Shown: positions 53,304 through 62,394, counted from the stretch's first letter. The stretch: DNA of 64,000 nucleotides from Candidatus Anammoxibacter sp. (GCA_021777055.1 JAIQZO010000101.1:62001-126000); one strand, 5' to 3'. Notes: a model not told the origin generated them from the letters alone. A program made the numbers and translations.

Positions 53304-55238
53304 ATGTCACAACAGGTTGTTACTACCTGTGGGAAAGATTGTCCGGATGCTTGCCAGGTAATCTGTGAAGTTGAAAACGGAAAGATTACTAAGCATGTTG
53401 GAGATAAGTCGCACCCGGTTACCAATGGTGTGCTATGTTATCGGGGTAGTAGTATGTTAAAGAGGGTTTATCATTCTGAAAGGGTTTTAAAACCTCAAAT
53501 AAAGGAAAACGGGGCATGGAAAGAGGCTAGCTGGGATAGTGCTCTTGATTTAATAGCTGGAAAGCTAAACGAGTACAAGAGTCAGTATGGTAGTTTGTCC
53601 ACTCTGTTTTGTACATACCATGCCGGAACAAGCATACTCAAAGGGGTTATGGCCAAGTGTTTCTGGAATTTGTTTGGCGGTGTGACGACTGTTTCAGGTG
53701 GTATGAGTATGGAAGCGGCGATAACCGCACAGGTGGCGGACTTCGGTAATGTTTTGCCAAATCTTGATATACCGGAATCAAAGAATATTATTATATGGGG
53801 AAAAGATGCAGTTGTTACCAATCCCCATCTAGTGCCGCTATTAAAGGATGTGCAGAAAAACGGCACAAAACTTTATGTTATTGATCCTTTGAACAATGAC
53901 ACTGCAAAATTGGCTGATAAACATTATCAAATCAGGCCTGGAAGTGACGGTCTGCTAGCGATTGGTATTGCAAAAATTATTGCAGATCAAGGCAAGGCAG
54001 ATGAAGAGTTTACTTCTAAATATGCTAACGGATATGAGAAGTATAAGGCAATACTTGATAAGCATTCCCTTGATGATATCTCAAATGCAACCGATATCTC
54101 TAAAGATGATATTGCTGAATTGGCGGCCATATATAGTGATAGAAAGCCGACTGGTACCTGGTTTTGTCTTGGTCCTCAATATTCCAATAAGGGTGAGTCA
54201 AATATTCGTCTTATAGACGCACTGGCTGCAATGTCAGGTAATGTGGGGGTAAAGGGCGGTGGAAGCCAGTTTGGTATCAACGGTGCGATAGCATTTGATT
54301 TGTCTTGTACTGACCAGTTTGTTGCGAAAGAATCTAGAAGTATAACTCTACCGTTAATTGGTACCCAGATGGCAGGCTTGCAGGATCCACCTTTAAAGTT
54401 TGCATGGATAGCCGCACATAATCCAATGGTATTAACCTGTAATTCAAGCAAGGTTAGGAGTTCGTTTGATTCTTTGGATTTCCGTGTGCTGGTTGACACG
54501 TTTATGACTAAAGCTAGTGAATCTGCGGATGTGTTCTTGCCTACAACGACATATCTTGAAGAGCATGATGTCCGTTTTAGTTACGGTACACCATTCGTTT
54601 GTCCAATTAATAAAGTTATAGAGCCGCTGGGTGAGAGTAAATCAGATTTTGAGATTTATCAGTTGCTGGCTGACAAGTTAGGCTTTGGTGATAAGCTGAA
54701 AGGGACACCTGACGAATGGATTGAAAAGTTGATGGGGCCACTTAAAAAACAGGGGATAACATTGTCCCAGATAAGAGAAGGACAGGTTGTAAACAAGGAT
54801 ATACCAACAATTCCTTACGAAGATAAAGTGTTTATGACGGAATCCAAGAAGTTCGAGTTTATTACTGATTACGAATTCACTGGTACAGGGGAAAGTGCTT
54901 ATCCGTTCTTTCTTATTGCGCCAAAGACAGTAAAAACACAGAATTGCCAAGTGCTACCTGAAGATATGTGCGATATGCCGGATGCAATAATAAATGATTC
55001 AATTGCAGGTAATCTAAATGTATCTAATGGGGAGAAGGTGTTACTAAGTAACAAAAACGGTAATGTGGAAGCAAACGTAGTTATAGATAGTTCCATGAGA
55101 ACAGATTGTGTGTGGGTTACACCATCAGTCTTTAAGAATCATCCTGGTACTATTAATGAATTAAGAGTAGAAGTCCTTACAGACGGTGGGGATGAAGCGG
55201 CTTTTACAAATAGTAGGGTAGATATAAAAAAGGCATAG
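53304..55238 (+). CDS. Molybdopterin-dependent oxidoreductase with N-terminal [4Fe-4S] site
   Basis: This is a 644-residue member of the DMSO reductase/formate dehydrogenase superfamily. Cys9, Cys13, Cys17 and Cys45 (C-x3-C-x3-C-x27-C) form a [4Fe-4S] site. Molybdopterin domains follow (SKNIIIWGKDAVVTNPH, KLYVIDPLNNDTAKLADKHYQIRPGSDG, GVKGGGSQFG), and the C-terminal molydop-binding domain starts near LPEDMCDMPDAIIND. There is no twin-arginine signal, so it is likely cytoplasmic. A Mo-ligating Cys or Ser could not be assigned with confidence. AAAGGGGGG precedes the ATG. No partner iron-sulfur or diaphorase gene is adjacent, so its electron partner and substrate remain open. Confidence 0.85.
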   Translation: MSQQVVTTCGKDCPDACQVICEVENGKITKHVGDKSHPVTNGVLCYRGSSMLKRVYHSERVLKPQIKENGAWKEASWDSALDLIAGKLNEYKSQYGSLSTLFCTYHAGTSILKGVMAKCFWNLFGGVTTVSGGMSMEAAITAQVADFGNVLPNLDIPESKNIIIWGKDAVVTNPHLVPLLKDVQKNGTKLYVIDPLNNDTAKLADKHYQIRPGSDGLLAIGIAKIIADQGKADEEFTSKYANGYEKYKAILDKHSLDDISNATDISKDDIAELAAIYSDRKPTGTWFCLGPQYSNKGESNIRLIDALAAMSGNVGVKGGGSQFGINGAIAFDLSCTDQFVAKESRSITLPLIGTQMAGLQDPPLKFAWIAAHNPMVLTCNSSKVRSSFDSLDFRVLVDTFMTKASESADVFLPTTTYLEEHDVRFSYGTPFVCPINKVIEPLGESKSDFEIYQLLADKLGFGDKLKGTPDEWIEKLMGPLKKQGITLSQIREGQVVNKDIPTIPYEDKVFMTESKKFEFITDYEFTGTGESAYPFFLIAPKTVKTQNCQVLPEDMCDMPDAIINDSIAGNLNVSNGEKVLLSNKNGNVEANVVIDSSMRTDCVWVTPSVFKNHPGTINELRVEVLTDGGDEAAFTNSRVDIKKA

Positions 55239-55274
55239 ATGGGTAATCTGTCTCTTTTTTAGAATCATTAAATA

Positions 55275-55320
55275 AAAATGGCGTTATAGCTGACTTTTAG
55301 TTATAACGCCATTTTGTTTT
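55275..55320. terminator. Bidirectional terminator between convergent genes
   Basis: A 14-bp perfect inverted repeat (AAAATGGCGTTATA at 55275-55288 with 55302-55315) has a 13-nt loop. T-rich tracts flank it on both strands (GTTTTC on plus, TTTTTATTTAA on minus). It lies between the stop codons of the oxidoreductase and the minus-strand small gene. Confidence 0.85.
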
Positions 55321-55343
55321 CAATAATTCTACCAACCTCTTAA

Positions 55344-55709
55344 TTAATCTTCCGCTACCATTGGACCTGCGGAAAGAGAACCATCTGCGCCCACTGCCAC
55401 ATCAGCTGTAAGTTCTAATTCGTTAGTTGCCTTTACATCTACACCACTTGCGGCAACATTTGTATTTACTACCATGTCATCTAGGTTTATCTCAATTGGT
55501 GATAATTCCGTATGTATATTAAAACCGCCCAATCTAATGAAAGGAAAGAACCATAACTTCAACCTGATATCCGGTATACGCAATTTAAAACCAGGCAACT
55601 TAAGCGTTACTTTTCCGCCGGTTTCCAGTTTAATATCCGTCGGCTTTAAATTAATAGAGGTAGCGACATCCACTTTACCTTTTGCTTTTGTTCCGCCCTT
55701 AACTTGCAT
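55344..55709 (-). CDS. Small hypothetical protein, beta-rich
   Basis: This 121-residue protein has no signal peptide. It alternates polar and hydrophobic residues (LETGGKVTLKLPGFKLRIPDIRLKL in segments), which suggests a beta-sheet structure, with repeated V-D/N-T-N/K units in its second half (VVNTNVAASGVDVKATNEL). It has a strong ribosome-binding site (AAGGAG) and a plausible promoter of its own, so it is likely expressed. I do not recognise the family. Confidence 0.7.
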   Translation of the reverse strand: MQVKGGTKAKGKVDVATSINLKPTDIKLETGGKVTLKLPGFKLRIPDIRLKLWFFPFIRLGGFNIHTELSPIEINLDDMVVNTNVAASGVDVKATNELELTADVAVGADGSLSAGPMVAED

Positions 55710-55777
55710 TATCTTACTCCTTTTATAAACCTAATCCAAAATTACATGTCGTAATGCTAACTAAATTTTGATTTCAC

Positions 55778-55807
55778 ACTCTAACATTTTCAGTTACAAT
55801 ATGTCAA
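55778..55807 (-). promoter_or_regulatory. Putative sigma-70 promoter for the small beta-rich gene
   Basis: On the minus strand TTGACA (55807-55802) is followed after 18 nt by TAGAGT (55783-55778), giving a predicted transcript start about 60 nt before the ATG. The -35 is perfect and the -10 matches 4 of 6. Confidence 0.5.
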
Positions 55808-55850
55808 GTGAAAATCCAGGATTTAATATTAAAAAATATTTAGGAAAAAA

Positions 55851-57995
55851 ATGCCAATAATTGAAAAGCAGGTCGTAAAGTTTGTTCGCAGTAAAAAGTA
55901 CAGCCCTATGAAAGCTGAAGGTCTGGCAATGCACTTTGATATAGAGGATGACGAATATGAGGATTTCCTTTCAGCCCTCCTAATGTTAGAACGGCAAGGT
56001 GAAATTGTTAAAATAAAGAAAGAACAGTATGCTTCTCCAAGAAAACTGGGATTGGTTGTTGGAACCCTTGAGTGCAAACCAAAAGGGTTTGGATTTGTGA
56101 TTCCGGCAATTAAAAGCTTTGGAGATGACATTTATGTCAATGAAGAGTGTATGGGAAGTGCAATGCACGGTGATCTTGTTGTCGTTCGTTTGCCTGGCAA
56201 AAAGGATAGCCGTAGAAAAGGGCGATATCGAAGGGATGTCAGGAGCGAATCAGGAAAGATTATTGACATCATTGAGCATGTGAACAGTACCGTTATTGGG
56301 CTTCTGAAGAAAAGTAAACACCTTAACTATGTTGTGCCGGACAATCCATCTCTGTTTAAGGATATTTATGTAGCTGATGAAGATTTAGATGGTGCAGTAC
56401 CTGGCGATAAGGTAATTGTAAAGATTATCAATTGGCCTACCAGGCATCTTAACCCAGAAGGGCTAGTGTCTGAAATTTTGGGAAAAGAGGGTGACCCTGG
56501 AGTTGACGTTAAATCAATAATATGCCAATTTAAGATTCCTACCAGCTTTAGTGAAAAGATAGTGAAAGAGTTGGAAGCTATTCCTGAAAAAATACCGGAA
56601 GATGAGTATTTAAGAAGATGTGATTTGCGCAATGAAACAATTATTACAATAGATCCAGATGAGGCAAAAGATTTTGATGACGCGGTTTCACTTAAGAGAG
56701 AGGATAATAAATGGGTTTTAGGGGTACATATAGCAGATGTCTCTCATTATGTTAAACCTGGAAGTGAAATTGACAATGAGGCGGCAAGAAGAGGTAATAG
56801 TGTCTATCTCCCCGGCGAAGTTATACCCATGCTTCCCGAGAAACTTTCTAATAATGTTTGCAGCCTGAAAGAGGCCGAAGACCGTTTAACAAAAACGGTA
56901 TTTGTGACATTTGACAGTTATGGAAGGTTGTTACATTCTGAAATTAGAAAGACTGTAATTTGTACGCGAAAGAGGTTTACTTATAATGAAGTTACTGCAA
57001 TTCTTGAATGTATAGAGTCTTACAACATTGATGTCGATCGGGAAATATTGGATTTAATTATAAATATAAAGGAGCTTGCAGAGTTGCTCTTTAAGAATAG
57101 GATGAATAGGGGATCTATAGAGCTGGAGATCCCTGAAGTCGATATACGGTTAGATGGTGAAGGTAATGTTGCTAAGGTTGAGAAATGTGTAAGAGATGTT
57201 TCTCACGGCATAATAGAAGAGTTCATGCTCGTTGCAAATGAAATAGCGGCAGAATGTGCAGGTAAAAATAAGTTGACTTGTTTTTATAGAGTACACGACG
57301 AACCGGATGAAGAGAACTTGCGGGATTTTGCCTCTTTTATTAAAAGTTTCAAAAAGGTAAAGATTGACCCGTTGAATAAAAAAGAGCTGCAGGATGTGTT
57401 GGAGGGTGTGCGAGGAAAGCCTGAATCGTATGCAATTAATCTTATGCTTTTAAAATCACTTATGAGGGCAGAGTATACTATTAAACAAAAAGAGCATTAT
57501 GCTCTGTCAATTGAGCATTATACTCATTTTACATCACCCATTAGACGTTATCCCGATCTGATAATACATAGGTCATTGGATGGTTTTTTGGATACAAGTG
57601 GGGCTAAAGAAAAGGACAGTGATAACTCTGAGCACTTGAAAAGGCTTGCTAGTCACTGCTCGTTTACTGAAAGAAGGGCCGAGAGTGCGGAAAAACAGGT
57701 TATCAAAGACAAACTGATTCGTAGTCTTGAACATAGGGTAAATGAGGACTTTGATGGAATAATTACCGGAGTGGAAGAGTATGGTTTTTTTGTTCAGCTT
57801 CAGGAAAACCTGCTTGAGGGGTTAGTACATGTCCGAACACTAGTTGACGACTTTTATATATATGATAAGAAGAGCGCTACACTTAAAGGGGAAAGAAAGA
57901 GAAAGGTTTTCAGGATAGGTGATAAAGTTTATGTACGGCTTTCTAATATTGATAAAATAAAGAAACAGGTCGATTTTAAGGTGGTGAAGAAGTGA
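55851..57995 (+). CDS. rnr: Ribonuclease R
   Basis: This 714-residue processive 3'-5' exoribonuclease of the RNB family degrades structured RNA. It begins with a winged-helix region (residues about 1-65), then cold-shock domains (GLVVGTLECKPKGFGFVIP and GAVPGDKVIVKI). The catalytic RNB domain has the acidic cluster TIDPDEAKDFDDAVSL near residues 265-280 and HFTSPIRRYPDLIIHR near 560. A C-terminal S1 domain reads DFDGIITGVEEYGFFVQL. Length and domain order fit RNase R rather than RNase II. The upstream 55807-55850 region is shared with the divergent small gene. Confidence 0.94.
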   Translation: MPIIEKQVVKFVRSKKYSPMKAEGLAMHFDIEDDEYEDFLSALLMLERQGEIVKIKKEQYASPRKLGLVVGTLECKPKGFGFVIPAIKSFGDDIYVNEECMGSAMHGDLVVVRLPGKKDSRRKGRYRRDVRSESGKIIDIIEHVNSTVIGLLKKSKHLNYVVPDNPSLFKDIYVADEDLDGAVPGDKVIVKIINWPTRHLNPEGLVSEILGKEGDPGVDVKSIICQFKIPTSFSEKIVKELEAIPEKIPEDEYLRRCDLRNETIITIDPDEAKDFDDAVSLKREDNKWVLGVHIADVSHYVKPGSEIDNEAARRGNSVYLPGEVIPMLPEKLSNNVCSLKEAEDRLTKTVFVTFDSYGRLLHSEIRKTVICTRKRFTYNEVTAILECIESYNIDVDREILDLIINIKELAELLFKNRMNRGSIELEIPEVDIRLDGEGNVAKVEKCVRDVSHGIIEEFMLVANEIAAECAGKNKLTCFYRVHDEPDEENLRDFASFIKSFKKVKIDPLNKKELQDVLEGVRGKPESYAINLMLLKSLMRAEYTIKQKEHYALSIEHYTHFTSPIRRYPDLIIHRSLDGFLDTSGAKEKDSDNSEHLKRLASHCSFTERRAESAEKQVIKDKLIRSLEHRVNEDFDGIITGVEEYGFFVQLQENLLEGLVHVRTLVDDFYIYDKKSATLKGERKRKVFRIGDKVYVRLSNIDKIKKQVDFKVVKK

Positions 57996-58276
57996 AGATG
58001 TTTGCTTAATCTGTTTAAACTCAGGGGTTTACGGAAAGTCGAAAATCGCGGCTATTAACACCATTGTTGGATAGTGCCAGATTTCAGCAAGGTTCAAGAG
58101 CTTGCTTTCTAATAAGATTAAAATTACATTAACGCGCGGCTGCGAACGTCGCACTGACTGACGAGGGTCTGTATGACGTTGACATGCTAATAAATAGTTT
58201 TGCAAACTAAAATCAAACACAGTCAAAAAAGTTACCGGCGGTCCTCGTTCAAGACCAGTAGCTTGTTATCTATTTT

Positions 58277-58560
58277 TTAATCATGCCAGAGAGGGAGTCC
58301 GGTAACTTCATCATAAGTTCTTACAAGTTCAGGCCCTTCGAATGCATGTGTTATTATCTCGAAGGCAAATATTACCGTCCCTTGGGCTAAATGCCTCCCA
58401 AAGCAGTTGTAGTACGTAGAAATGTTTTACTCCCAAATATAGTAGCATGATCTGCTGAATTTACCCAAGTCTGACATCCTTCTCTACATTCTTAATCGTT
58501 TACAACTATCAAACGTGCTGCAGGTGCAATCTTAAAGTTCGTTTCAAATGTTTTTTCTTG
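58277..58560 (-). pseudogene. Decayed gene fragment (in-frame stop plus frameshift)
   Basis: Reading the minus strand from about 58560, a protein-like frame (TFETNFKIAPAARLIVVND) meets a TAA at 58494-58492. It continues in the same frame (ECREGCQTWVNSADHATIFG, SKTFLRTTTALGG) to a TAG at 58389. Around 58390-58400 the protein-like reading switches frame and continues (HLAQGTVIFAFEIITHAFEG, PELVRTYDEVTGLPLWHD) to a stop at 58277. The residues have a natural composition across about 90 codons, which would be unlikely for random AT-rich DNA. I do not recognise the family. It could be the C-terminal remnant of a longer gene. Confidence 0.55.
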
Positions 58561-58754
58561 TCTGAATAGTTAAAATGTTAAAACATATACTTTTCAGTTG
58601 ATAGAACTAAAACATTTAGAAGCAGTCTGCAAGATTGCTTCAGCATCGAGTATGGAAACGGAAATCATAAATCTGGTTAGTAGTGCTTTGCTGTATTATA
58701 ATATTGGCTTTGCCCTGAAAAATCATCTATTTTAGAAATGTTGCATGTATTAAA

Positions 58755-58792
58755 GTGAGTCATGGACAAACAAATGTTTGTCCATGACTCAC
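58755..58792 (-). terminator. 38-bp perfect palindrome, probable gltA terminator
   Basis: An 18-bp perfect inverted repeat with a 2-nt centre (GTGAGTCATGGACAAACA and its complement) lies about 90 nt after the gltA stop. On the minus strand it runs into TTTAAT. The U-tract is weak but the stem is very stable. A protein-binding site or cruciform is also possible. Confidence 0.5.
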
Positions 58793-58880
58793 TGTTCTCT
58801 CTCTTAAAATCGTAATCCGTAAACCAGGACTAGTTTACTAAATGTGTTTATGATTTCAGAATCGCTCCTAAAGTTGCGAC

Positions 58881-60050
58881 TTATTCATCTTCCCTGATCT
58901 CAATAGGTTTGTAAGCGCACCCTTCAGGGCCGCAGTACTTCCCAACATAATCAGCATTTGGCCGGTAAAGTGCCGGTTTTGGGGCTGCTTCAGCAAACGC
59001 CTCTTCTATAACATGAGAAGCCCAGCCAGAGACCCTTGATATGGCAAAAATTGGTGTATTTAAGTCCATAGGAATCTTCAGCATATAGTATAATGATGCG
59101 CTGTACAGATCAACGTTAGGGTAAATATCCATTCCTTTCAATCTCTTCATCTCGTCAATGGTTACTTCCTCTACTTTTTGAGTTATTGCAAACCATGGAT
59201 CTCCTGTCTTAGCTGCTAATTTCTCAGATAGTTCCTTTAATATCGTTGCTCTTGGATCATATGTTTTATAAACAGCATGCCCCATACCCATAACACGATC
59301 TTTATTTGCCAGTTTCTCTTTTACCCATGCTTCAACTTTATCTATAGAGCCTATGTCTAGAAGCATTTTCATAACTTCATAGTTTGCTCCTCCGTGCAGC
59401 TGTCCGCTAAGGGCACCCACTGCTGCACTAATAGCGGAGTACATATGGGCTCTAGTAGACGCGACTTCCCTGGCAGCAAAAGTTGATGCGTTAAAACTGT
59501 GATCTGCATGCAATATTAAACATGTATCAAGTATTTTTTCTGTTTCAGGGTCTGGTTTTTTACCTGACATCATGTATAAAAAATTGGCACAGTGACTTAA
59601 TGTCGGATCAGGGGCAACAACTTCTTCCTCTCGCCTTACCCTGTCCCAGCAAGCAATCATTGTCGGCATCTTTGCTATCAAATTAATGGACATTTCATAG
59701 CTAACTTCTTTTTGGGTCCCATGTTCAACATAGTAACCGCCAAGTTCTGCTATAAATGCCTGGAGCAGGTCCATAGGATGTGCGTCTTTCCTGAAATTCT
59801 CCATGTTCTTTATCATTGGTGCAGGTATATCCCGGGCATTTACAAGCATTTTGTGGAATTCTTCCAGCTCTTTTTTTGATGGTAGATCATTATGGAGAAG
59901 CAAGTAGCTGGTCTCTTCAAACGTAGAGTTTTTTACCAAGTCCATAATATCGTATCCGCGATAAATAAGTTTTCCGTTCTCGCCGTCAATATTTGAAATC
60001 TTTGTGTCCGCAACTGTTACATTGCGTAGCCCGACATTTTTTGCTTCCAT
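58881..60050 (-). CDS. gltA: Citrate synthase (Si-type)
   Basis: This 389-residue enzyme condenses oxaloacetate and acetyl-CoA to citrate. The catalytic residues are in LILHADHSFNAST (first His, about residue 180), GMGHAVYKTYDPRA (second His, about residue 258) and NVDLYSASLYY (Asp, about 310). Other family phrases are IDGENGKLIYRGYDI and SGQLHGGANYEVM. Length and the N-terminal IDG...YRGY pattern match the shorter type I/CitA-like bacterial forms rather than the longer hexameric GltA. A 2-methylcitrate synthase is a possible alternative, but no propionate genes are present. The start is supported by GGAG upstream of the ATG. Confidence 0.92.
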   Translation of the reverse strand: MEAKNVGLRNVTVADTKISNIDGENGKLIYRGYDIMDLVKNSTFEETSYLLLHNDLPSKKELEEFHKMLVNARDIPAPMIKNMENFRKDAHPMDLLQAFIAELGGYYVEHGTQKEVSYEMSINLIAKMPTMIACWDRVRREEEVVAPDPTLSHCANFLYMMSGKKPDPETEKILDTCLILHADHSFNASTFAAREVASTRAHMYSAISAAVGALSGQLHGGANYEVMKMLLDIGSIDKVEAWVKEKLANKDRVMGMGHAVYKTYDPRATILKELSEKLAAKTGDPWFAITQKVEEVTIDEMKRLKGMDIYPNVDLYSASLYYMLKIPMDLNTPIFAISRVSGWASHVIEEAFAEAAPKPALYRPNADYVGKYCGPEGCAYKPIEIREDE

Positions 60051-60118
60051 AAAAACTAACTCCTAAAAAAAATTCAAATACATGATGCGGCATCGCCGCA
60101 ACTATAATACATGATGCG

Positions 60119-60257
60119 GGATACTTGATTCTAGATACGTGGTACTGGCAAATATTTCAATTTATAATTTCTTGTCAAGGTGTACATAAAAACACAAACT
60201 CAACTTAAGATGTAATATTTTAAGGTACCGAGACAGATTATCAAGCATCAAGTATCC
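60119..60257. repeat. Inverted repeat of GGATACTTGAT units between gltA and argJ
   Basis: GGATACTTGATTCTAGATA (60119-60137) is complementary, with few mismatches, to TATCAAGCATCAAGTATCC (60239-60257). Nearby ATACATGATGCGG occurs twice (about 60077 and 60108). The 352-bp gap has no gene and looks like another word-like palindromic repeat element. Confidence 0.6.
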
Positions 60258-60402
60258 AGCAACTATACCGTTACAAATTATTTAATAAATGACGGTAAAA
60301 GATTTCTTTCTCAAAACAAACTTTTACAGGGTAATGCTATAATGAAGCACCACCACAATATCTCTAAAGGAAGTTTATATAATGTAATAGAATAATATGT
60401 TT

Positions 60403-61653
60403 CTATGTATGGTACTCGGCATTTATGGTAATATATTCATGCGAGAAATCGCAAGTCCACATTGTAGAACTTTCCGCTCCCAAGCCCAACTGCAAAGAGA
60501 TAGTTATCTCTTTCTTTTGCATCTCGTTTTGCAGCATGACATGGAATGTCTCGTCGTTATTTATAAGTTCGGGTACCGGTGTACCTTTACTATAGATTAA
60601 TATTTTATTGATAAATAACCTTAAACGGTTTTCGTCAATTTGTGCACCTGAATAACCTGCGGCGGAAACAATTCTACCCCAGTTGTAATCTTCTCCATTT
60701 ATTGCAGTTTTTACCAGAGGAGAGTTGGCGACAGCTCTGGCAATTTTATCTGCGTCGTCTTGTGATTCCGCTTCAAGTACATCAATCTGGATAAACTTCG
60801 TTGCCCCTTCTCCATCTTCGATAATCTTTTTCGCAAGGGTTAATGTTACATAGTCGAGGGCATTCTGGAAGACTTGAATATCTTTTTCGCTAGAAATCTG
60901 TTTGCATTGCATACTAGCACCGTTTGCTAAGATGGCCACCATATCATTAGTACTTGTGTGGCCGTCAACTGTGATCCTGTTAAACGAACGGTTTGTAGAT
61001 ATCTGCAAGCAGGAATTTAAGTACTCTCGGGAAATCTTTGCATCTGTTGTAATAAAGCATAGCATTGTTGCCATGTCCGGGGATATCATTCCTGACCCTT
61101 TTGCAATGCCACCAATAGTAAATGAAAGGTCTCCATTATTAACTTTGACAGCGGCTTCTTTAATAAACTTGTCTGTTGTTTTTATCGCGTTTGCAATGTT
61201 AGACCCGTTTGGTATATCGCTGCCCAAATCCTTAGCGGCCATTTCAATTCCGGATCTCACTTTATCCATTTCCATGGGATGTCCTATTATGCCGGTTGAA
61301 GCAACAATGACATTTTGGTAGTTTATGTTTAATAAATCTGCGGTTATTTTGGCCATATCTTCTGCATCTTTGTTCCCTTTTTCGCCGGTACAAGCGTTGG
61401 CATTGCCGCTATTGATAACAATTGCATTGGCATTACCACGATTGATAATCTTTTGGCTGAACTTTATGGGGGCTGCAGCAATTTTATTTTTTGTAAAAAC
61501 CGCAGCAGCTTCACACATAGAAGTTGAGAATATAATTCCCATATCCAGACTGGTTATATCTTCTTTTAAGCCACAATATGCAGCTCCGGCCTGGAAACCT
61601 TCTGGCATTACTATTGCTCCAGTTGGGCCCTTTATCGCATTAATTTCAGGCAT
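60403..61653 (-). CDS. argJ: Bifunctional ornithine acetyltransferase / N-acetylglutamate synthase
   Basis: This 416-residue enzyme recycles the acetyl group in arginine synthesis. The proenzyme cleaves itself before the Thr of GSGMISPDMATMLCF; the nucleophile is about Thr196, at the start of the beta chain. NSGNANACTG near residues 81-90 and VASTGIIGHPM near 117-127 (oxyanion hole residues) are family signatures. The C-terminus WTCDFSHEYITINAEYHT is intact. The first steps of arginine synthesis are not in the window. It lies next to pdaD on the same strand, about 80 bp downstream of it. Confidence 0.95.
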   Translation of the reverse strand: MPEINAIKGPTGAIVMPEGFQAGAAYCGLKEDITSLDMGIIFSTSMCEAAAVFTKNKIAAAPIKFSQKIINRGNANAIVINSGNANACTGEKGNKDAEDMAKITADLLNINYQNVIVASTGIIGHPMEMDKVRSGIEMAAKDLGSDIPNGSNIANAIKTTDKFIKEAAVKVNNGDLSFTIGGIAKGSGMISPDMATMLCFITTDAKISREYLNSCLQISTNRSFNRITVDGHTSTNDMVAILANGASMQCKQISSEKDIQVFQNALDYVTLTLAKKIIEDGEGATKFIQIDVLEAESQDDADKIARAVANSPLVKTAINGEDYNWGRIVSAAGYSGAQIDENRLRLFINKILIYSKGTPVPELINNDETFHVMLQNEMQKKEITISLQLGLGAESSTMWTCDFSHEYITINAEYHT

Positions 61654-61735
61654 GCTTTTACTTCCTTAAAGAGATCTTTCATAAGTATGGGGTTAGGAAA
61701 GTGGGTAAATCTATAATTCCTACTTTCATTATTGC

Positions 61736-62278
61736 TTACGTTACAAAAATTGCGGCAGCCATAACTGTCGTCCACTGGCCTTTTTTGTCTCCTAGGGCAG
61801 ACTGGGTCGTGTTCCTGGATTTGATTATTTTTCCGCTCATACGATATATCTCTTTTCTTTCATCATAATTTTTTTCCGGATCAAACTCTATTCCTTGTGT
61901 TGTTGCAAGCATAGATGCTGCTAAATCTTCGGCATAGTCTCCCGCTACTTCATCTGTTTCGCCAAAGGCATGATGTTCACTTAAATAACCATAATGGTTT
62001 GGTTCTGCAGGTATTGCCAACCCTACGGATGCAGATACCATTCGATTAGGTTCTTTTGTTGCATTTTCACTCATGACGCAGAATACAATCTCTCCATCAT
62101 TCAGCATCTTCTGCCCCTTTGCCTTTGAGACAATCTTGCAGTTTGGAGGGAATATGCTGGAAACCTTAACTAAATTAAACTTTTCCACCCCTGCTTTTCG
62201 TAACGCAAGTTCAAATGACTGTAGTTTGTCTTTATGTTTGCCAACACCTTTTGTAAAAAAAACGTATTTTGGTACCAA
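61736..62278 (-). CDS. pdaD: Pyruvoyl-dependent arginine decarboxylase
   Basis: This 180-residue proenzyme converts arginine to agmatine, the entry to polyamine synthesis, using a pyruvoyl group instead of pyridoxal phosphate. Self-cleavage occurs in KVSSIFPPN between Ser40 and Ser41. The family phrases GEIVFCVMSENATKEPNRMVSASVGLA and YGYLSEHHAFGETDE are clear (given in segments). The first in-frame start that keeps the conserved N-terminus (VPKYVFFTKGVGKHKDKL) is TTG at 62278; no ATG is in frame nearby. It sits upstream of argJ, the arginine-synthesis gene, on the same strand. The spermidine-synthase-like gene at 6289 may act later in the same route, but this is speculative. Confidence 0.9.
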   Translation of the reverse strand: MVPKYVFFTKGVGKHKDKLQSFELALRKAGVEKFNLVKVSSIFPPNCKIVSKAKGQKMLNDGEIVFCVMSENATKEPNRMVSASVGLAIPAEPNHYGYLSEHHAFGETDEVAGDYAEDLAASMLATTQGIEFDPEKNYDERKEIYRMSGKIIKSRNTTQSALGDKKGQWTTVMAAAIFVT

Positions 62279-62394
62279 TGCATTAATCTTTCTTTTTATA
62301 GTTTAATTAAAATAACCACACATGCAATTTAATTTTGCTTTTAAATAGTAAAACAAAACTATTTAAAGTTTACAATAAACTTTTTGCGTGAACC

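Larger units (their letters stand above)
57996..58880. other. 885-bp gap between rnr and gltA holding a decayed gene and a palindrome
   Basis: Bases 58277-58560 carry a minus-strand coding remnant, and 58755-58792 a perfect palindrome. A 10-bp inverted repeat AAGTTACCGG/CCGGTAACTT (58229-58238, 58299-58308) overlaps the end of the remnant. The rest shows no feature. Confidence 0.5.

Noticed and set aside
60160..60190. TTGACA on the minus strand as gltA promoter
   Set aside because: No acceptable -10 element occurs at 16-18 nt; the nearest TATAAA is only 6 nt away.
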